Source: Ailanthus altissimus (taxonomy: Eukaryota; Streptophyta; Magnoliopsida; Sapindales; Simaroubaceae). From it: 64,000 nt of DNA. Both the position numbers and the translations under genes were made by a program. The stretch is taken from assembly GCA_946807835.1 (NCBI GenBank), contig OX327706.1, positions 26,277,001 through 26,341,000 of the forward strand, written 5' to 3'. Below the pieces are notes generated by a model. The model was not told where the DNA came from and searched no databases. It worked only from the letters and a program-made list of their open reading frames with translations. How positions within the stretch are numbered: position 1 is the stretch's first letter; each line of letters begins with the position of its first letter. Below, piece after piece: positions 44,840 to 57,390 of this stretch.

Positions 44840-47615
44840 GAAATGGGATCTTGAAATTTGAAATTTCTGATTATGGTTTGGTTCCCGACCGACCCGAGTT
44901 AACTTTACGACTTTAGCCTTCTATCAAAAGGTAAATTCGTTACCAAGTTGCATCCAATTCTTATGACCATCTACACACCACCCATCCATTTCGTTAAACT
45001 AGACCATTAAAGTTAATTGATTCAAGGGTAGCTAGGTAATTATAGTTAGTATATTAATTAAAAAATAAAAAAAATACAAAACAATAGTTAAAATGTAAAA
45101 TATATTTATATAAAATTAAAAGTGTAAAATCACAGCAGTGATGATGACTCGTCGCTACCGTAAATTATCTTATTCCTTTTATTCACACACACACAAATAT
45201 ATATATATATTGTCTTTTGTTTATTATATTCATCATCTTCTGAGGTAGAAATATTAATTAGTTATTTTATTATTATAAATTTGGTATAATTTTTTTTAAG
45301 TGTATAAATTGCATTACAATTGTCTCGTTACAAATATAAATACAATTGTCGAATAATAATTGTATTACTATTAAATTATAATTGTACAATTACTAAATTA
45401 TAATTGTTTCTAAGTTTAAAATTTATTAGTTAATTTCAAAACTTTGTATCTTTTAATTTATACAACTTTTTAATTTTTTTTTTAAATTTGAATTCCTAAT
45501 TTTAAGTCAGAAGTGTATAAACATTGTCATTTAAACAGTGTAACTAATTTTTTGTTGCATAGGTGTTTTTCTATATTAAAGTATTATGATGTCATTCTTC
45601 GTCGAAGAGTAGGAAAAGGAAGCAAAATCATGGGTGTTTTTTGATAAAGTTATTAAAGTATCATATTTAAGAGATGAATTTAGATGAGAATGAAGAGTTA
45701 TTTCTCGATAGAAGAGTGTCGAACGAGAAAAAGAGAGAAGAAGGATAAAGAGAAAAAAAAAAAGAAGAATTTTAATTTTCTATGCATATTTTTTTCTTTT
45801 TTATTCCTTGATTTGATGTAACCTAATGGTATAAATGTATTTTTGTTAGTCAATATTAATTAGATTACTTGTCTATTTTAACAAAGTTTAATTGAATGGG
45901 TGTACGGTTAATAATAGTTAATAATACAAGTAAAGAGGCTCTCTCGAAGACAAAGAGAGAAACAGTAAATCCTAAAGAAAAAAGAGAAAAAAAACTCCTC
46001 TGCACCCTCCCCCTTTATTGGAGAGGGGCCTTGTCGCCCCCTCTTCGGTGGCCCATAAAATCACCCACACCCTTGCCTCTTTTGATTTGTCTCTTTTTAT
46101 TATCATTTTATTTTATTTTCTTTTTTTTTTCTTTCTGTGTTGTCAATTTTTTTAACAGATTCGGCCGTTTTAACTATTGAGGGGGGGCTGCTCTATCGAG
46201 CATAGCAAAGTTGCATGATTCATTGACGACTTGTGCTCATCCTCGCCAACCTGTAGATGATTGTCTCTGAGCCCTTGTCAATAGTGAAGACCTTTTAATT
46301 TTTGGTGGTTTGAACAATTTTCGGTGACTCTTTTCGCCGTTGTACCCTCAAGTTTTGATTGACCTTTTTTTGTAGTTTCCACTGAAATTTGCCGCTCTTT
46401 TTTTGCAATTTTCCATCGAAATTTATTGACCGTTTTGGCCACTACCTCGTTACATGCAGCAGCCCACCGCCCTCAATAACAGAACTCAAGTTCCAACCAT
46501 AGCTCCCCGAGGGATTGCTGCCACTGCCGTCAAGAGCTATTCCTACTAATGGTGCTAAAATTTCGGCTATCATTTTATGAATTTTGGGTGTTGATCTTGG
46601 ATTTGATGTTATTTTATATATATTGTCTTTAGATGTATTTGCCTACTTGATTGGACAATAAATGTATCTCCTCCTCTCCCTTCATTGCTAAAAGTAGATA
46701 AAATTAAGTCATACATTAGTGGTTAAAAATTTATATTTTAATCTTATAATTTTTTGATCAAAAGCTCTATAAGTTGTATTATTATTACTTCACTTTCAAT
46801 AGATTTAATCTTTTAACAAAAAAATAATAATAATACAAGTAGGTGGATTGAAATTGATCTATTAATGTCTTAACAAGAATATATATATGTGCGGACATCT
46901 AAAAAATACTGGGAATTTACAGAATATCTTATGACAATTAAAAAATATTTTCATTTTATATTATACCTCACAATTCATATTAATATATATATATATACAC
47001 ACATATAGATCTTACATTAATATCAGCTACTCTTTTATAATTTTATATTTAATTCCAATATAAATGAAATGTTTTTTAAATATACAATTTATAAATGAAA
47101 TTTTTAGATTTAAATTACTTTCTTCATTTAGTATTTGGGAAAATATTATTTATTAATTAATTTATTTTGAATGGAAATATCGTTTATATTAGTGTAAGAC
47201 GAAGTTGAATCAAGAAAACGATCAATGATCCAGGTATAGAAACACTGATAAGAAGAAATCTTGCAGCATGAATGAAGAAATTTGTATTGACTCACAAGTC
47301 GCAACTAAGGACCAAAGTCCCTCCGGGTCACAAGCATATGGCATTTGTGTATTGGCGTAGCTCAATAGTTGTGAATGAATGCATTTACGCGCACGACCAC
47401 TTGAGTTCTAGTAAAACTAGGAGGCAAATTCTTATTTACAAATTCTGAAAGAAGCAGTCTGATGGAGAAAAAGGAACCTGGAAATTGCGGTTACAGAAAA
47501 GAATTAATTTCACAGAATATTATTTGCTATGAAAACAATCATTAAAGTTATTATATGAAGCAAAATGGATAACATTACATGAATTTGTTACTACATAGCC
47601 TTTTAGCCTTCTGTT
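44840..47615. other. Intergenic region between PLP3 and the NLR gene
   Basis: No gene is supported in 2.7 kb. Seen are a CA/TA microsatellite at about 45183-45211, an AATTGTA-rich palindromic patch (45310-45420), a more GC-rich patch at 46000-46560 with no recognised protein, and TA/CA repeats at about 46984-47003. The last 300 bases before 47615 are probably the 3' untranslated region of the NLR gene. Confidence 0.45.
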
Positions 47616-50171
47616 CTAGCCATGGCGCCTATGCTCTTCCTTTGTCCAGACGCCGCCTCTGAATCCAACTTCTTCAATTGGGAAAGACTCCAACTCTGGA
47701 CACCAACTAGCATGCACAATTTGTAAGTATGGCACAGCTCTTTGCAGCGTCGTCCATTCTATTGCCAAATCCGAGAGAGATTCAAACATTAGGGCCTCGA
47801 TTTTCCAGACAGTATCATTCTGCCCCCAAAACTTCTCGTGCATTTCTGCAAGGTTTCCTGAAGAGACTGAAAGATATCTTAACATAGGAAGTGAGACAGG
47901 ATTGAGCCAAATTGGACTTGTCTTTCCAGGATAGAAATTCAGAGAAAGCTCCTCAAGTTGCTCTGCAGGATAGAGCCCATCAATTTTGTCAATGAGGTCG
48001 CTGCCATGGCTGTCAAAGCAATTAATTGACAGAAACCGCAGCTTTTTAAGGTTTACTAATGCATTGACCTCATCATCTCCAATCTCATCCCCACAAGTAA
48101 GCTGTAATCCAAGTTTCCTGAGCTGAGTCAAATTCTTCAACTCAGAAATCCGACAACCTTCTGATTGGATTGATCTAGCAGGTCTAAACCCCAACAAAAC
48201 TTCAAGGTTCAAAAGCTTTCCCAAGCCTCTTGGTAAGTATACAAGGGAACCACAGTGGCTTACATCTAAGGCTCTGAGCTTGTTGAATGACGCAATGTCA
48301 GAGGGCAGCATTTTGAGGTTTTGACAATAACTAACATCCAAAATCTGAAGGTTATTAAGTTTCTTGAAAGAAGGGGGAAGTTGTATCAAAGGATGGGTGT
48401 TGCTTAAGCAAAGGTAAGAAAGGTGTTGAAGAAAACCAATATCAGATAATAAACCTTTTAGAGGCATTTCAAAGATAGATCTGGAAAGATCTAAAACTCG
48501 CAAATAATGACACTCGCTAAGCCTCACTGCAATGTTTGATGCAATGTTGTTTACTTCAGCAGTCTTGGTTGTGGACATCAATGCTCGTAACTTTAGGTTG
48601 GATATAAGCTGCTTCTTTTCCATATGACTTTTGATCCCCAAATGACGGCTATTCATACCGTTTGGTCTGACAAATGCAACATCATCTGCAACTCTGATCA
48701 CCAAATCACGAACCATATCATGAATTTTGCAAGTGCTAATCATTTTGTTGTAAGTCTTATCAACCACTTCTACCAAGCATCGATTTGTTAACCCTGCAAA
48801 GCAGTCTTCTGCGACTTCAATTAGTGATCTACCATTTTTTTTAGGGACGAATCCCTCCCCAATCCACCAGTAAACTAATTGCTCTTTTCTTATGACACAA
48901 TCCTCTGGATAAAGACAAAAACTGAGGAAGCATGATTTCAAGTAAGGGGGGAGCTCATCATAACTAAGTTGCAGTAAAGCCATCACAGTGTTATTGTTTT
49001 CCGCCAATTCATCCTGAAAATTATCTGCAGCCTGCCTCCATTCCTGATAACTTGGTGGTTTATGGAGCATAATCCCTCCAAATGCTTTGATTGCTAATGG
49101 AAGACCCTTGCACTTCTCTACAATCTCCTTTCCCACACCCTCTAGCCATGGATATGTACAATCACCTCCATTTGCAGCAAATGCAATTTTTCGAAACAGT
49201 AACCAACTATCACCCTCACTGAGAAGCTTGGGCTCATGGATCTTTGCTTTTTGCACTCCCATTTTTTGGGCAACTTTCCCATTTCTTGTAGTGATGATAA
49301 TACTACTTCCTTTTCCCTTGGGCAATCCTTCACAGATTCTAGTCCACCAAGCAGTGTCTTCTTCCCAGACATCATCCATCACAATCAAATACCTCTTGCC
49401 TAAGAGATAATGATTAATTTTCCTCAACAGTTCTCCTTTGTCATCTCCAGCACTTGCATCACCCAAGTTTCTTAACATGCTTCTCATAATTTGTTCTTCA
49501 GTAAATTTTTGAGAAACAGATACCCACATTCTTCTTTCAAACCAATTCTCTATTTCTCTGTCATTAAAGACCTTCTGGGCAATGGTGGTCTTTCCCAATC
49601 CACCCATACCAACAACACCAATTGCTAGTATCCCTTCCTCTGCTCCAAATAGCCAATCTTTAATCTTCTTTGTGTCACCTTCCAATCCAACAACTAGGGT
49701 ATGGTCATACATGGCACAGCTCCATGGGTCATTGCGAGCATCCATTGTGTCTGTCCGGGTGAAAATTGAGACATTAAGGAAAGATGACATGTGTTGTTTA
49801 ATGTTGGTGATTTTATCATTGATCTCTCGGAGGCGCTTTCCGGTTTGATATTGAAACTGAATATTTGGAGGATGGATACAAGTCAACCAGCCATTGGGAA
49901 CTTGGTCATCATCTCTTGATTGGAGAAGACAGTCTGCTAGTATGTCTTCAGCTTCATAAATCAGCTCCCGCAGATCAGCCATGATTGTGCGCAGAGTTTG
50001 GTTCTTCCTTTTTCTCTTGACCCTGTCTGCATCTGTGAGGAAGCTCTGCATTAACTGGAGCACACTCTGTAACCTCTCAAACTGCTCCCTGAATTCATTC
50101 ACATACCGACTCTGTTCAGAAAGTGTATTGAACAGCCTTTCCAAGAACACCCCCACTACTGCATCCGCCAT
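47616..50171 (-). CDS. ZAR1: CC-NB-ARC-LRR immune receptor, ZAR1 orthologue
   Basis: A cytosolic NLR of the ZAR1 type. In Arabidopsis this protein senses bacterial effectors through RLCK XII pseudokinase partners and forms a pentameric calcium-permeable resistosome at the plasma membrane. Here it is one uninterrupted exon of 851 aa (Arabidopsis ZAR1 is 852). The coiled-coil start MADAVVGVFLERLFNTL keeps Glu11, the pore residue. EAEDILAD (73-80) is the EDVID-type motif. NB-ARC has P-loop GMGGLGKTT (188-196), kinase-2 LIVMDDVWE (262-270), RNBS-B SSIIITTR, GLPLA (356-360), and IHD (483-485) where many NLRs have MHD; ZAR1 also has IHD. The LRR runs from about 550 to the end, finishing with the ZAR1-like CPELESFPIEEVGFRGGVW. 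The start at 50171 gives the canonical N-terminus. All key residues are present, so probably functional. Confidence 0.95.
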   Translation of the reverse strand: MADAVVGVFLERLFNTLSEQSRYVNEFREQFERLQSVLQLMQSFLTDADRVKRKRKNQTLRTIMADLRELIYEAEDILADCLLQSRDDDQVPNGWLTCIHPPNIQFQYQTGKRLREINDKITNIKQHMSSFLNVSIFTRTDTMDARNDPWSCAMYDHTLVVGLEGDTKKIKDWLFGAEEGILAIGVVGMGGLGKTTIAQKVFNDREIENWFERRMWVSVSQKFTEEQIMRSMLRNLGDASAGDDKGELLRKINHYLLGKRYLIVMDDVWEEDTAWWTRICEGLPKGKGSSIIITTRNGKVAQKMGVQKAKIHEPKLLSEGDSWLLFRKIAFAANGGDCTYPWLEGVGKEIVEKCKGLPLAIKAFGGIMLHKPPSYQEWRQAADNFQDELAENNNTVMALLQLSYDELPPYLKSCFLSFCLYPEDCVIRKEQLVYWWIGEGFVPKKNGRSLIEVAEDCFAGLTNRCLVEVVDKTYNKMISTCKIHDMVRDLVIRVADDVAFVRPNGMNSRHLGIKSHMEKKQLISNLKLRALMSTTKTAEVNNIASNIAVRLSECHYLRVLDLSRSIFEMPLKGLLSDIGFLQHLSYLCLSNTHPLIQLPPSFKKLNNLQILDVSYCQNLKMLPSDIASFNKLRALDVSHCGSLVYLPRGLGKLLNLEVLLGFRPARSIQSEGCRISELKNLTQLRKLGLQLTCGDEIGDDEVNALVNLKKLRFLSINCFDSHGSDLIDKIDGLYPAEQLEELSLNFYPGKTSPIWLNPVSLPMLRYLSVSSGNLAEMHEKFWGQNDTVWKIEALMFESLSDLAIEWTTLQRAVPYLQIVHASWCPELESFPIEEVGFRGGVWTKEEHRRHG

Positions 50172-50830
50172 GTTTTCTCACTGACATATCTGAAGCAATG
50201 AAAAAATTTGGAAGTATTGAATCTAAGTCAAGGGTAAAATAGAAGCTTGCCAGTTGATCATTTAAGTACTATCATTATTGGGAAATAACATTAGCAATTC
50301 TTGTAATTAAAAGTAAGAAATCTACAATAAAAAATTACTATTCTTGGCTTGAATGCTTATAATTAATCTGGATTGTTGCCCTGCACTATTATTAATTAGG
50401 AATTGAAATAGCAATTATGTGAAAGATTCGTGAGCTCACAATATAACATGAATCATGCATAAAGTCTAACTGTTAAATGACATTTAAGCTCCTTCCTCAA
50501 AAATTCCCAAGTCCAGTAACAAGCAAATAATTTGGAAAGTTGGAGTTTACCAGCTAAATAAAAGACTAGCACAAATTGAAAGATAAAGTATAATTGAATA
50601 CAAGAATAACTGCATTAATAACATTCATTTTCTTCTGATTTCTTTCATAGTTGCTCAATTATGACTAGAATGACAAAAAAATTCTTTAAAAAAATAAATT
50701 CTAAGTCTGCTATGTCAAAAATATGAAACCGGATTTCCATAAAGAACAAAATTTAACGCAGAGAAGAAAAAAAAAGTAGATTCAAGAGAAATATGTACTT
50801 ACAATGAAAATTTGGAAGTGATGATTAGAC
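50172..50830 (-). promoter_or_regulatory. Leader region of the NLR gene, with a possible leader intron
   Basis: On the minus strand a good donor (CATT|GTAAGTAC) lies at about 50803 and acceptor-like CAG sites lie at about 50180-50200, just upstream of the ATG. A leader intron of about 0.6 kb is therefore plausible. The stretch is AT-rich with no open frame. No TATA box was placed with confidence. Confidence 0.3.
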
Positions 50831-52519
50831 CAACCCAGATCAATTGTACTCAAATAATGATACGGGCAAAGGTTACAGCAGAAAGGGGTATCTTCAACTG
50901 ATTTTCTTATCAACTTGCTTTATATTTTACATCTCCGAATTACAAAAACATCCTTGAGTTGGTGATGTAATAGCAAATGCGAAACAAAGTTGGAGCTTAA
51001 AAGTGGAGGACACGATAATAATTTGGTGGAGGCTTAAAGTCAACTCAATGAACAGGGACTCAGATCAAATGTACGCGTAGCAGACACAGCTTTCATAAAT
51101 GCTCTCCTTGTACGCGGTTTGGGCGGTCAGCTTCTCTAGACGTTGCCTTTCATAACAAAGACGAGTTTATGGCTTCGTTTTTTTGACTGAAGACAAATTT
51201 TTTATATACATTTATTACAATTTTTCTAGCATATTGTTAGTTGAATTTAAGAGTAGTGTAATACTTAACGGATACAATTTGATATCTTAATTAATGTGTC
51301 ATTAATTAATATTTATTATTTATTAAATAATTATCAAATTTTTTTACTTTTAATTTATATAATATTATTAATAATAAATATATTAAATATCGTATTAATT
51401 GAAATACAAAGACCATATTATAAAATAATGAATTTATTACCACTTTGATTTACTTTTTCTAAATATATGAATCTAATAAGCTTTAATTTATTTCTTTTTT
51501 CGTTTAAAATGATGTTCATTTTTGCACTAAAATTTTGCAATTATATAAAAGCATCTCACGTCTTTTCTTTTTTTTCTTCTGACTTAATTCTAAAAATCAT
51601 GCCATTTAATTTAGTGTTAATAATGTTGGTGAGATGCTATTTTTCAAATGTATATTTTAACTATTGAATGTCATAAAGTTTACAACAAAATTTATTTATT
51701 AATTTAAAATTAAAATATCTTAACTTATTAAACTATCTCACTTTCCGTTCAAAAAGTTTGAATATTTGTAAATTCTCTTTCGACTTTTTTTTTTTTTTTT
51801 GACATAAGAGAAAATTTACACTCAAAACTTTGATTAGAAAGAAGAGGTAAATGAACTATTAGATTGTTAAAAAAAAATTAATAAAAAAATAGTTACGGTC
51901 AATTTTTTTAGTCATTCTATCATATTAAAATTATTATTATAATATAATATTAATTAATTAAATCATTAGATCATATTAAAAAATTAAATTAAATAAATAT
52001 AAATGATCTTATTTTGATACTGTTAAAAACTTTTCAATACTACAGAATAACCTTTTTTTTTTTACCATGCGACTGTTGGCAATTGGGCCACCTCCAAAAA
52101 TGAAAATCGTCGAAGACAAGGAAAATTCATCGAGATTTGGGCTTCCGGACTTTCATTTTTAATATAGGTAAAGGCCCAACTACCAAGTAGCAAGACCTTA
52201 TGATTTTAATTTTAAAAAAAATTGGCCCTTTGCTCTTTCTTTGGGGGCTTATGGAAATTGCCGATGCAAAAGTTTTAAAATGGTCCGCTATTTGACACTA
52301 ATTTTCAGAAGCCATACTGATAGAAACTGTAGTAAATTCAGATGACAATGAAATTGTCCAAAGCGAATTTCAGAAATTGTCCACAGGCACAAATGCATCA
52401 TTCATATTGTTCATCTAATTGCAATAAATTTTATTACACTAGATCTAGTTGGCTCATCGAACCCAGCTACTGCTTTACATTTTTTTTTCATCATCATCCG
52501 GTTGTCAACAGCTAAACAT
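50831..52519. other. Intergenic region between the NLR and AAA ATPase genes
   Basis: No gene is supported. The part near 50850-51150 is the likely distal promoter of the NLR gene. 51180-52050 is very AT-rich. The part near 52330-52519 is the likely 3' end of the AAA ATPase transcript. Confidence 0.5.
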
Positions 52520-54252
52520 TTAAGGTTCAATTTCATTAGCCCCTTCACTCTTAATCTCATTATCCTTGGTGTCATTAACTACAATGCTTTTATGTTTAAG
52601 AAAATTAACGAGCCCTTTAAAAGCAACCTCAGCATCATCGCTCTTCATAAGTTCCTCCGCTACCTCCGCTGGGGTAACCTCTTTACTCTGAATTAAACCT
52701 TCAATTTCTTCAAACAGGGAGTGGGATTCAGCTTGGATTCCTAGATAATTCGAAGCCAAGATCTTGAAACCATCAACAGTGCAATAAGACATGTGAATGT
52801 GAAGGTCCATTCGGCCCGGCCTCAGTAAGGCAGGATCAAGCTTATCCTTATGATTTGTTGTGAACACAAAGATTCTCTCATCGCCGCAACTCGACCATAA
52901 ACCATCGATGAAGTTCAGTAAACCAGAGAGTGTCAACTGCAATAATGCCAATGTAACAAAATAAATGTCAGTTGCACTGTCAATTATGAACACAGCAGCC
53001 AAAGAAGTGGGATTGGGATTCTCTTGAATAAATTTTTTAAAAAAAATTTAACACGTGTATTATATTAAGTATCTGTGGTCATAATTTTCTTTTATTCTTG
53101 AAGATAAAAGTTTAAATTATGAGAGGTTTTGATCCTAAGAAATGATCGCAGTACAAGATTTTCTTTTGTTTGTTAATTTGAAAGCTTAGATTGGAGAGGA
53201 TTTTGCTCCTAAAAAATGATCCCAGATCCAGTAGACTATAAAACTAATGAAAGATTAAACAAACAAACAAAAGAAGCTCTGACCTTTGTGTTAAAGCCTC
53301 CATATCCATCATCATCACCCTGTCTATCTTTCATCTCTGCGCTACAATCAATATCTTCAATCACCAAAATAGAACGGTTTGTTGTGGACAACAAGATCCT
53401 CCTCAACTCAGAATTGGAGTACAAACTTGTCAGCTCCAAATCGTAGATATCAAACTTGAGATAATTAGCCATGGCAGCAATCAAGCTCGATTTCCCAGTA
53501 CCAGGAGGACCATACAACAAATACCCACGTTTCCAAGCCTTACCAACTCTTTTATAAAACTCTTTTCTCCTCACAAACCGATCAAGATCATCAAGAATCA
53601 TTTTCTTCAACTCCGGGTCCATCGCCAATGTATCAAAAGTTGACGGATGCTCAAGATTGACCGAACCCCACCCGCCGCCGCCATCCTCAACATCGAATGG
53701 CAACTCCCGGTTGTAAAGCTTCACCACCTTTTCATCGCGTTTTATCTCGTCGGCTCTTTCTATAACGTAAGGCAAGTAACGGGATATCACTCTGTGTTTA
53801 TGTTTCTTGTGAAAACTCAGCTCAAAATGTCTTTTATCGTCACGGTGCTTGTTCTCTGGTTCGATGCAGACAAATCTCCATTTGAGCTGAAAATCTTCGA
53901 ACGTGTCTGTGACTTCCTCGCCCTTTTCAATGGCCACAATAAAGTTCTTTTGTCTCGGGGTTTTGCTAACTTTGAGACATTCAGTATCAGGGCTTATCTT
54001 TGTACGCAGATAAATTTCAGCTGCGTCGTAAACTTGATTTCTCGACATGCCTGTGCACTCATCAAACACAAGAGTAAGATTTTTACGGAGAGGAGTGAAG
54101 TACTTGTGGAAAACTGAGGATAAATAAAAGAGAACTTGTTGGGGAATGAGCTCGCGGACCACAGACCGCAGCAGCATCACTGTTCCTGCAAAAGAGGCGT
54201 AGGCAGAGAACAATGCGGACGCCGTTCGAGGCATTTCTGAGAATGAGAACAT
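52520..54252 (-). CDS. AAA-type ATPase, plant BCS1-like family (AATP1/ASD/HSR4 type)
   Basis: An ATP-driven protein remodelling enzyme of the plant AAA family with an N-terminal membrane anchor. Known members sit on mitochondrial outer or endoplasmic reticulum membranes, and several respond to pathogen or stress signals. There are two coding exons: 53284-54252 (323 codons) and 52520-52936 (138 codons plus stop), joined in phase 0 to 461 aa, within the usual range. The hydrophobic anchor (ALFSAYASFAGTVMLLRSVV) lies at about 13-32. The AAA-associated N region is followed by Walker A GPPGTGKSS (248-256), Walker B ILVIEDIDCS (295-304), and sensor/arginine region FVFTTNHKDKLDPALLRPGRMD. I chose the Met at 54252 (MFSFSEMP) because the family starts MFS/MFF before the anchor. 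An upstream in-frame Met at 54288 exists but adds unlike residues. Intact. Confidence 0.93.
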
Positions 54253-56800
54253 GATTGGCAGGTGGTTTCTTAATTCTGAAATCTTCAATTTTGTTTTGTG
54301 AGAAGTTGGTGAAAGCCTCTTCTTGTTTTATAGATTCGAGGGGTTGCCTTGCGAAAGAAGATTCAGTGCTTGCTTGCTTGGTTGGTGCCCAACCAAACTT
54401 CAATGGTTCTGCGTGGTGAGCACGTGGAGCATTTACCTGATAGTGTGTACTCGGAGACTTTTCCAATGATACGCGTACAGATTTTTTGGTATCAATAACG
54501 AAAATATTATGAACCCTCCGTGGAAACAAAAGCAACAGTTTCTCAATATTTGTAATTCTGAATTCAAAGTAAAATTTAAACCCTAATAATTTATGTTATT
54601 CAATCATGCATAAATTACATATTGATTGAAGAAGATGACCGATTAAAACCTCAAACGAAAATTTGTGTAAGCTCTAAAACTGTATTTTTTTTTCCCTTTG
54701 TTATAGGTTACTTTTATTATAATTCACTTTCTATCAATATAGAATCCTTATAAAATACAACTTCTTATCTAATAAATTAAATAATTAATTAATTTATTAT
54801 ATTAAACTTAATAATATGTCAATATATATAATCACGCAATAAAATTCTTACATGTTGACTAGAACAAGTTCCCAGCAAATCTCAAAATAAATATTTTTTA
54901 AAGTATGAAACTACTTTTTATTGGTTGACAATTGGCAACATATGCTAAAGTAAGTGAACTTAAAAGTAAAACCCCTTCTTATAGAAGCATTTGAAAATGG
55001 AAAAAGAAGGCATTTGATAAGTGTTTATTGGGAAAAGAATATTATCCTAAAGTTTTTTTTTTTTGAATAAGTGTCGTAAAGCTATTTTGTTTTGTTTTAT
55101 TTTATTTTATTTTTATCAAAGTACTTTAAAAGCATGAGAAATGGACTTAATTGCTATAATGATATATTAACAACTTAAAAAAAATATTATCATAAATATC
55201 TTTTAAATATGACTTAATTATATCAATTCCCATAAGTTTTAACTACTTTACATCTAAAAAAAAAAATACGCTTGCTAGGATGAAACAATGATATGAAATC
55301 AGTGAACCATTAGTTATCTGAATGTTATACAAGCAATTAAACAGTATTTGTTGTTGGGCAAGCGAGAGTGCTAATTCAATGCTTTTTTTATGGGATAATG
55401 AATAAGCAATTAAAATGTCAATTTTTATTTAGGAAATGAATTTTTAGGAAAATATATAGGTCATAATTGTTATGTTATAACTTATTATGATATATAGGGG
55501 TAATTTAGATATTTTATACCTACTGACATAAAATCTATTAATTTTTGCAAAAGATTTCTAACAATTGGTAAAAAAATTTGTAGCTTTGAATTTTGTAGAC
55601 AAAATTTAAAACTTGTAAATATTTATATAATTATGCTTATTGGAAGGGTATTATGATAATAACCCTAAAAATTATGACAGTATTTAAAGGAGTATTATTA
55701 TAAATACTTTTAAGGTATTAATTTTAATAATACTTATTAATTTAAAAAATTAGACAATAATACTTATTAAAAAATATTCTATTAAAATTAACATAATTAC
55801 ATAAAAGCTTAAATTACCTTTTTAAATTAAAAAATAATGAAATAATTTTTTTACCTCTCACAACAAACGAGAGACATTATTTTTCTAAAAAAAAAAATTA
55901 ACTTTTCAATTCTAAATTAATAATATCCTTTTTCTTTTAATTTTAATTTTTTAAAAATTAATAATATAATAAGTCAAAAAAATATTAGGAATCAGCCTTA
56001 AAGTTTTTCTAACAATCTTTCCAGGAATTAAATTAGAATCATTTAACAAAATAATTGAGAATCGGCCTAAATATTACAAAATAGTTACAAGACAATTCAA
56101 CCCTAAACTAACAAAATTACAAAACAATTCAATTCCATTTTCTATCATTTCTCACCAACAATTCAACCCTATTTCAGTCTCCAACAACACAAATCAACAA
56201 ACAACAACGCCAAAATAATATAAATGATATGGTTAACATTCAATTCACAAATCAATATCTCATGAACATGAAAAATGAAATTACAATCAAACAAATATCG
56301 GAAAAAACTATAAAAATACCCAGATGACCATTCCAAAAATAAAAATAGTAATAACAATCTATATAAAAATAAAAAAAAAATCTCTGAAGCTCGACATGAA
56401 CCAAATATTTAAAAAAGAAACAATAATATAAACACAAGGAATGAAGATGAGGGTTTCAACAGGGCCATGAATAGGATCGGAAGCGATGAACTCGTCAACA
56501 TCATAGGAGGATGTGTAGAGGCTGCGAGGGCGGTAAGGAGATGAAAGGTTCGTAGCTGCCAGGGCGCTGAGGAGCTGAAAGGCTTGCGGCGGCAAGGGCG
56601 ATGAGGAGCCGCTGTGTTGTCTTCAAATCTCGATGGGAGCCTAAAATTGCTTATGATAATCACCATTAAACGAGAGACACATTATAATTCAGGGTTTTTT
56701 TTTAATTATAATGCGTTTATAATTTATTAACATATTTATTTTTTGAAGCACAAATATATTCATTTTTAATGAATAATAAAAAATTGAAGTTGGCCTTAGG
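54253..56800. other. AT-rich region upstream of the AAA ATPase
   Basis: No gene is supported in 2.5 kb. A TTTTG/TTTTA repeat lies at about 55085-55115. A GC-richer patch at 56450-56640 gives overlapping minus-strand frames (alanine- and serine-rich) with no family signature. The immediate 200 bases upstream of 54252 are probably promoter and leader. Confidence 0.45.
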
Positions 56801-57390
56801 TGTAATAGGACTCCCAGTTACTGCGCTGGCTCTTCTGCTTGCCAGTCGGATTATCGACTTTCCGACCAAGTGACTGATCTTAATCTGGTTCGATACCGGG
56901 GATGCCGAGGCAGAAGACTCTGGTTAAACAAGATTCAACTTGCATTTATTATCTATATTTATCTATCTAAAAATAGATAAAATAGAAATGGACGTCTTTT
57001 CTTTTTTAGTGGTGGCATCTTCCTCATTTGAAACAGTTGATTCATATGCTTTTATTGCCTTTGCCCTGTCTTATCATCTGTATATCTTTTTCAACAGGGT
57101 AGGAAGAACAGGAGGCTTCCCCAACTCAATTGATACACTCCTTGCTTACAGGAAGCAGCATCCCAAAGAGAGAAGGGGGAAGTACGGTGCTTTACTAGTA
57201 GACGCTTCTCTAGCTCTCGAAAAAATTGTATGAGCCTTAACCCAGAGCTATAAAGAAAGCCGTTGCGCTAAGTAAGTAAAGCTTGTACATTGAGTTAATA
57301 GTGTTTCAGGTCTTCAATTCCATTCTATTGAGGGGTCACTTTCGTGTACCCATCGGACGGCAGCCTGACCTCGCTACCGAGATGATTATT
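56800..57390. other. GC-richer patch, possibly organelle-derived DNA
   Basis: Base composition is clearly higher in G and C than the flanks. Phrases such as AAAGCCGTTGCGCTAAGTAAGT (about 57256) and GGGGTCACTTTCGTGTACCC (about 57332) have the look of plant mitochondrial DNA. A frame ending at 57233 contains GRTGGFPNSIDTLLAYRKQH and KERRGKYGALLVDASLALEK, which reads like real protein but is one I do not recognise. Boundaries are approximate. The organelle origin is an impression, not a demonstrated match. Confidence 0.35.

Noticed and set aside
49087..49410. 107-codon plus-strand frame
   Set aside because: Antisense of the NB-ARC coding region of the ZAR1 gene; no independent signature.
53647..54117. 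156-codon plus-strand frame
   Set aside because: It is the antisense of exon 1 of the AAA ATPase, whose minus-strand product has intact Walker motifs.
54083..54535. 150-codon minus-strand frame overlapping the AAA ATPase start
   Set aside because: Wrong frame relative to the conserved protein and no recognisable content; the upstream part is promoter or leader.
56169..56666. Overlapping minus-strand frames rich in Phe, Tyr and Leu or Ala and Ser
   Set aside because: AT-rich or patch composition, no family, mutually overlapping.
56880..56910. GGTTCGATACC resembling a tRNA T-arm
   Set aside because: No matching acceptor, D or anticodon arms could be drawn around it.
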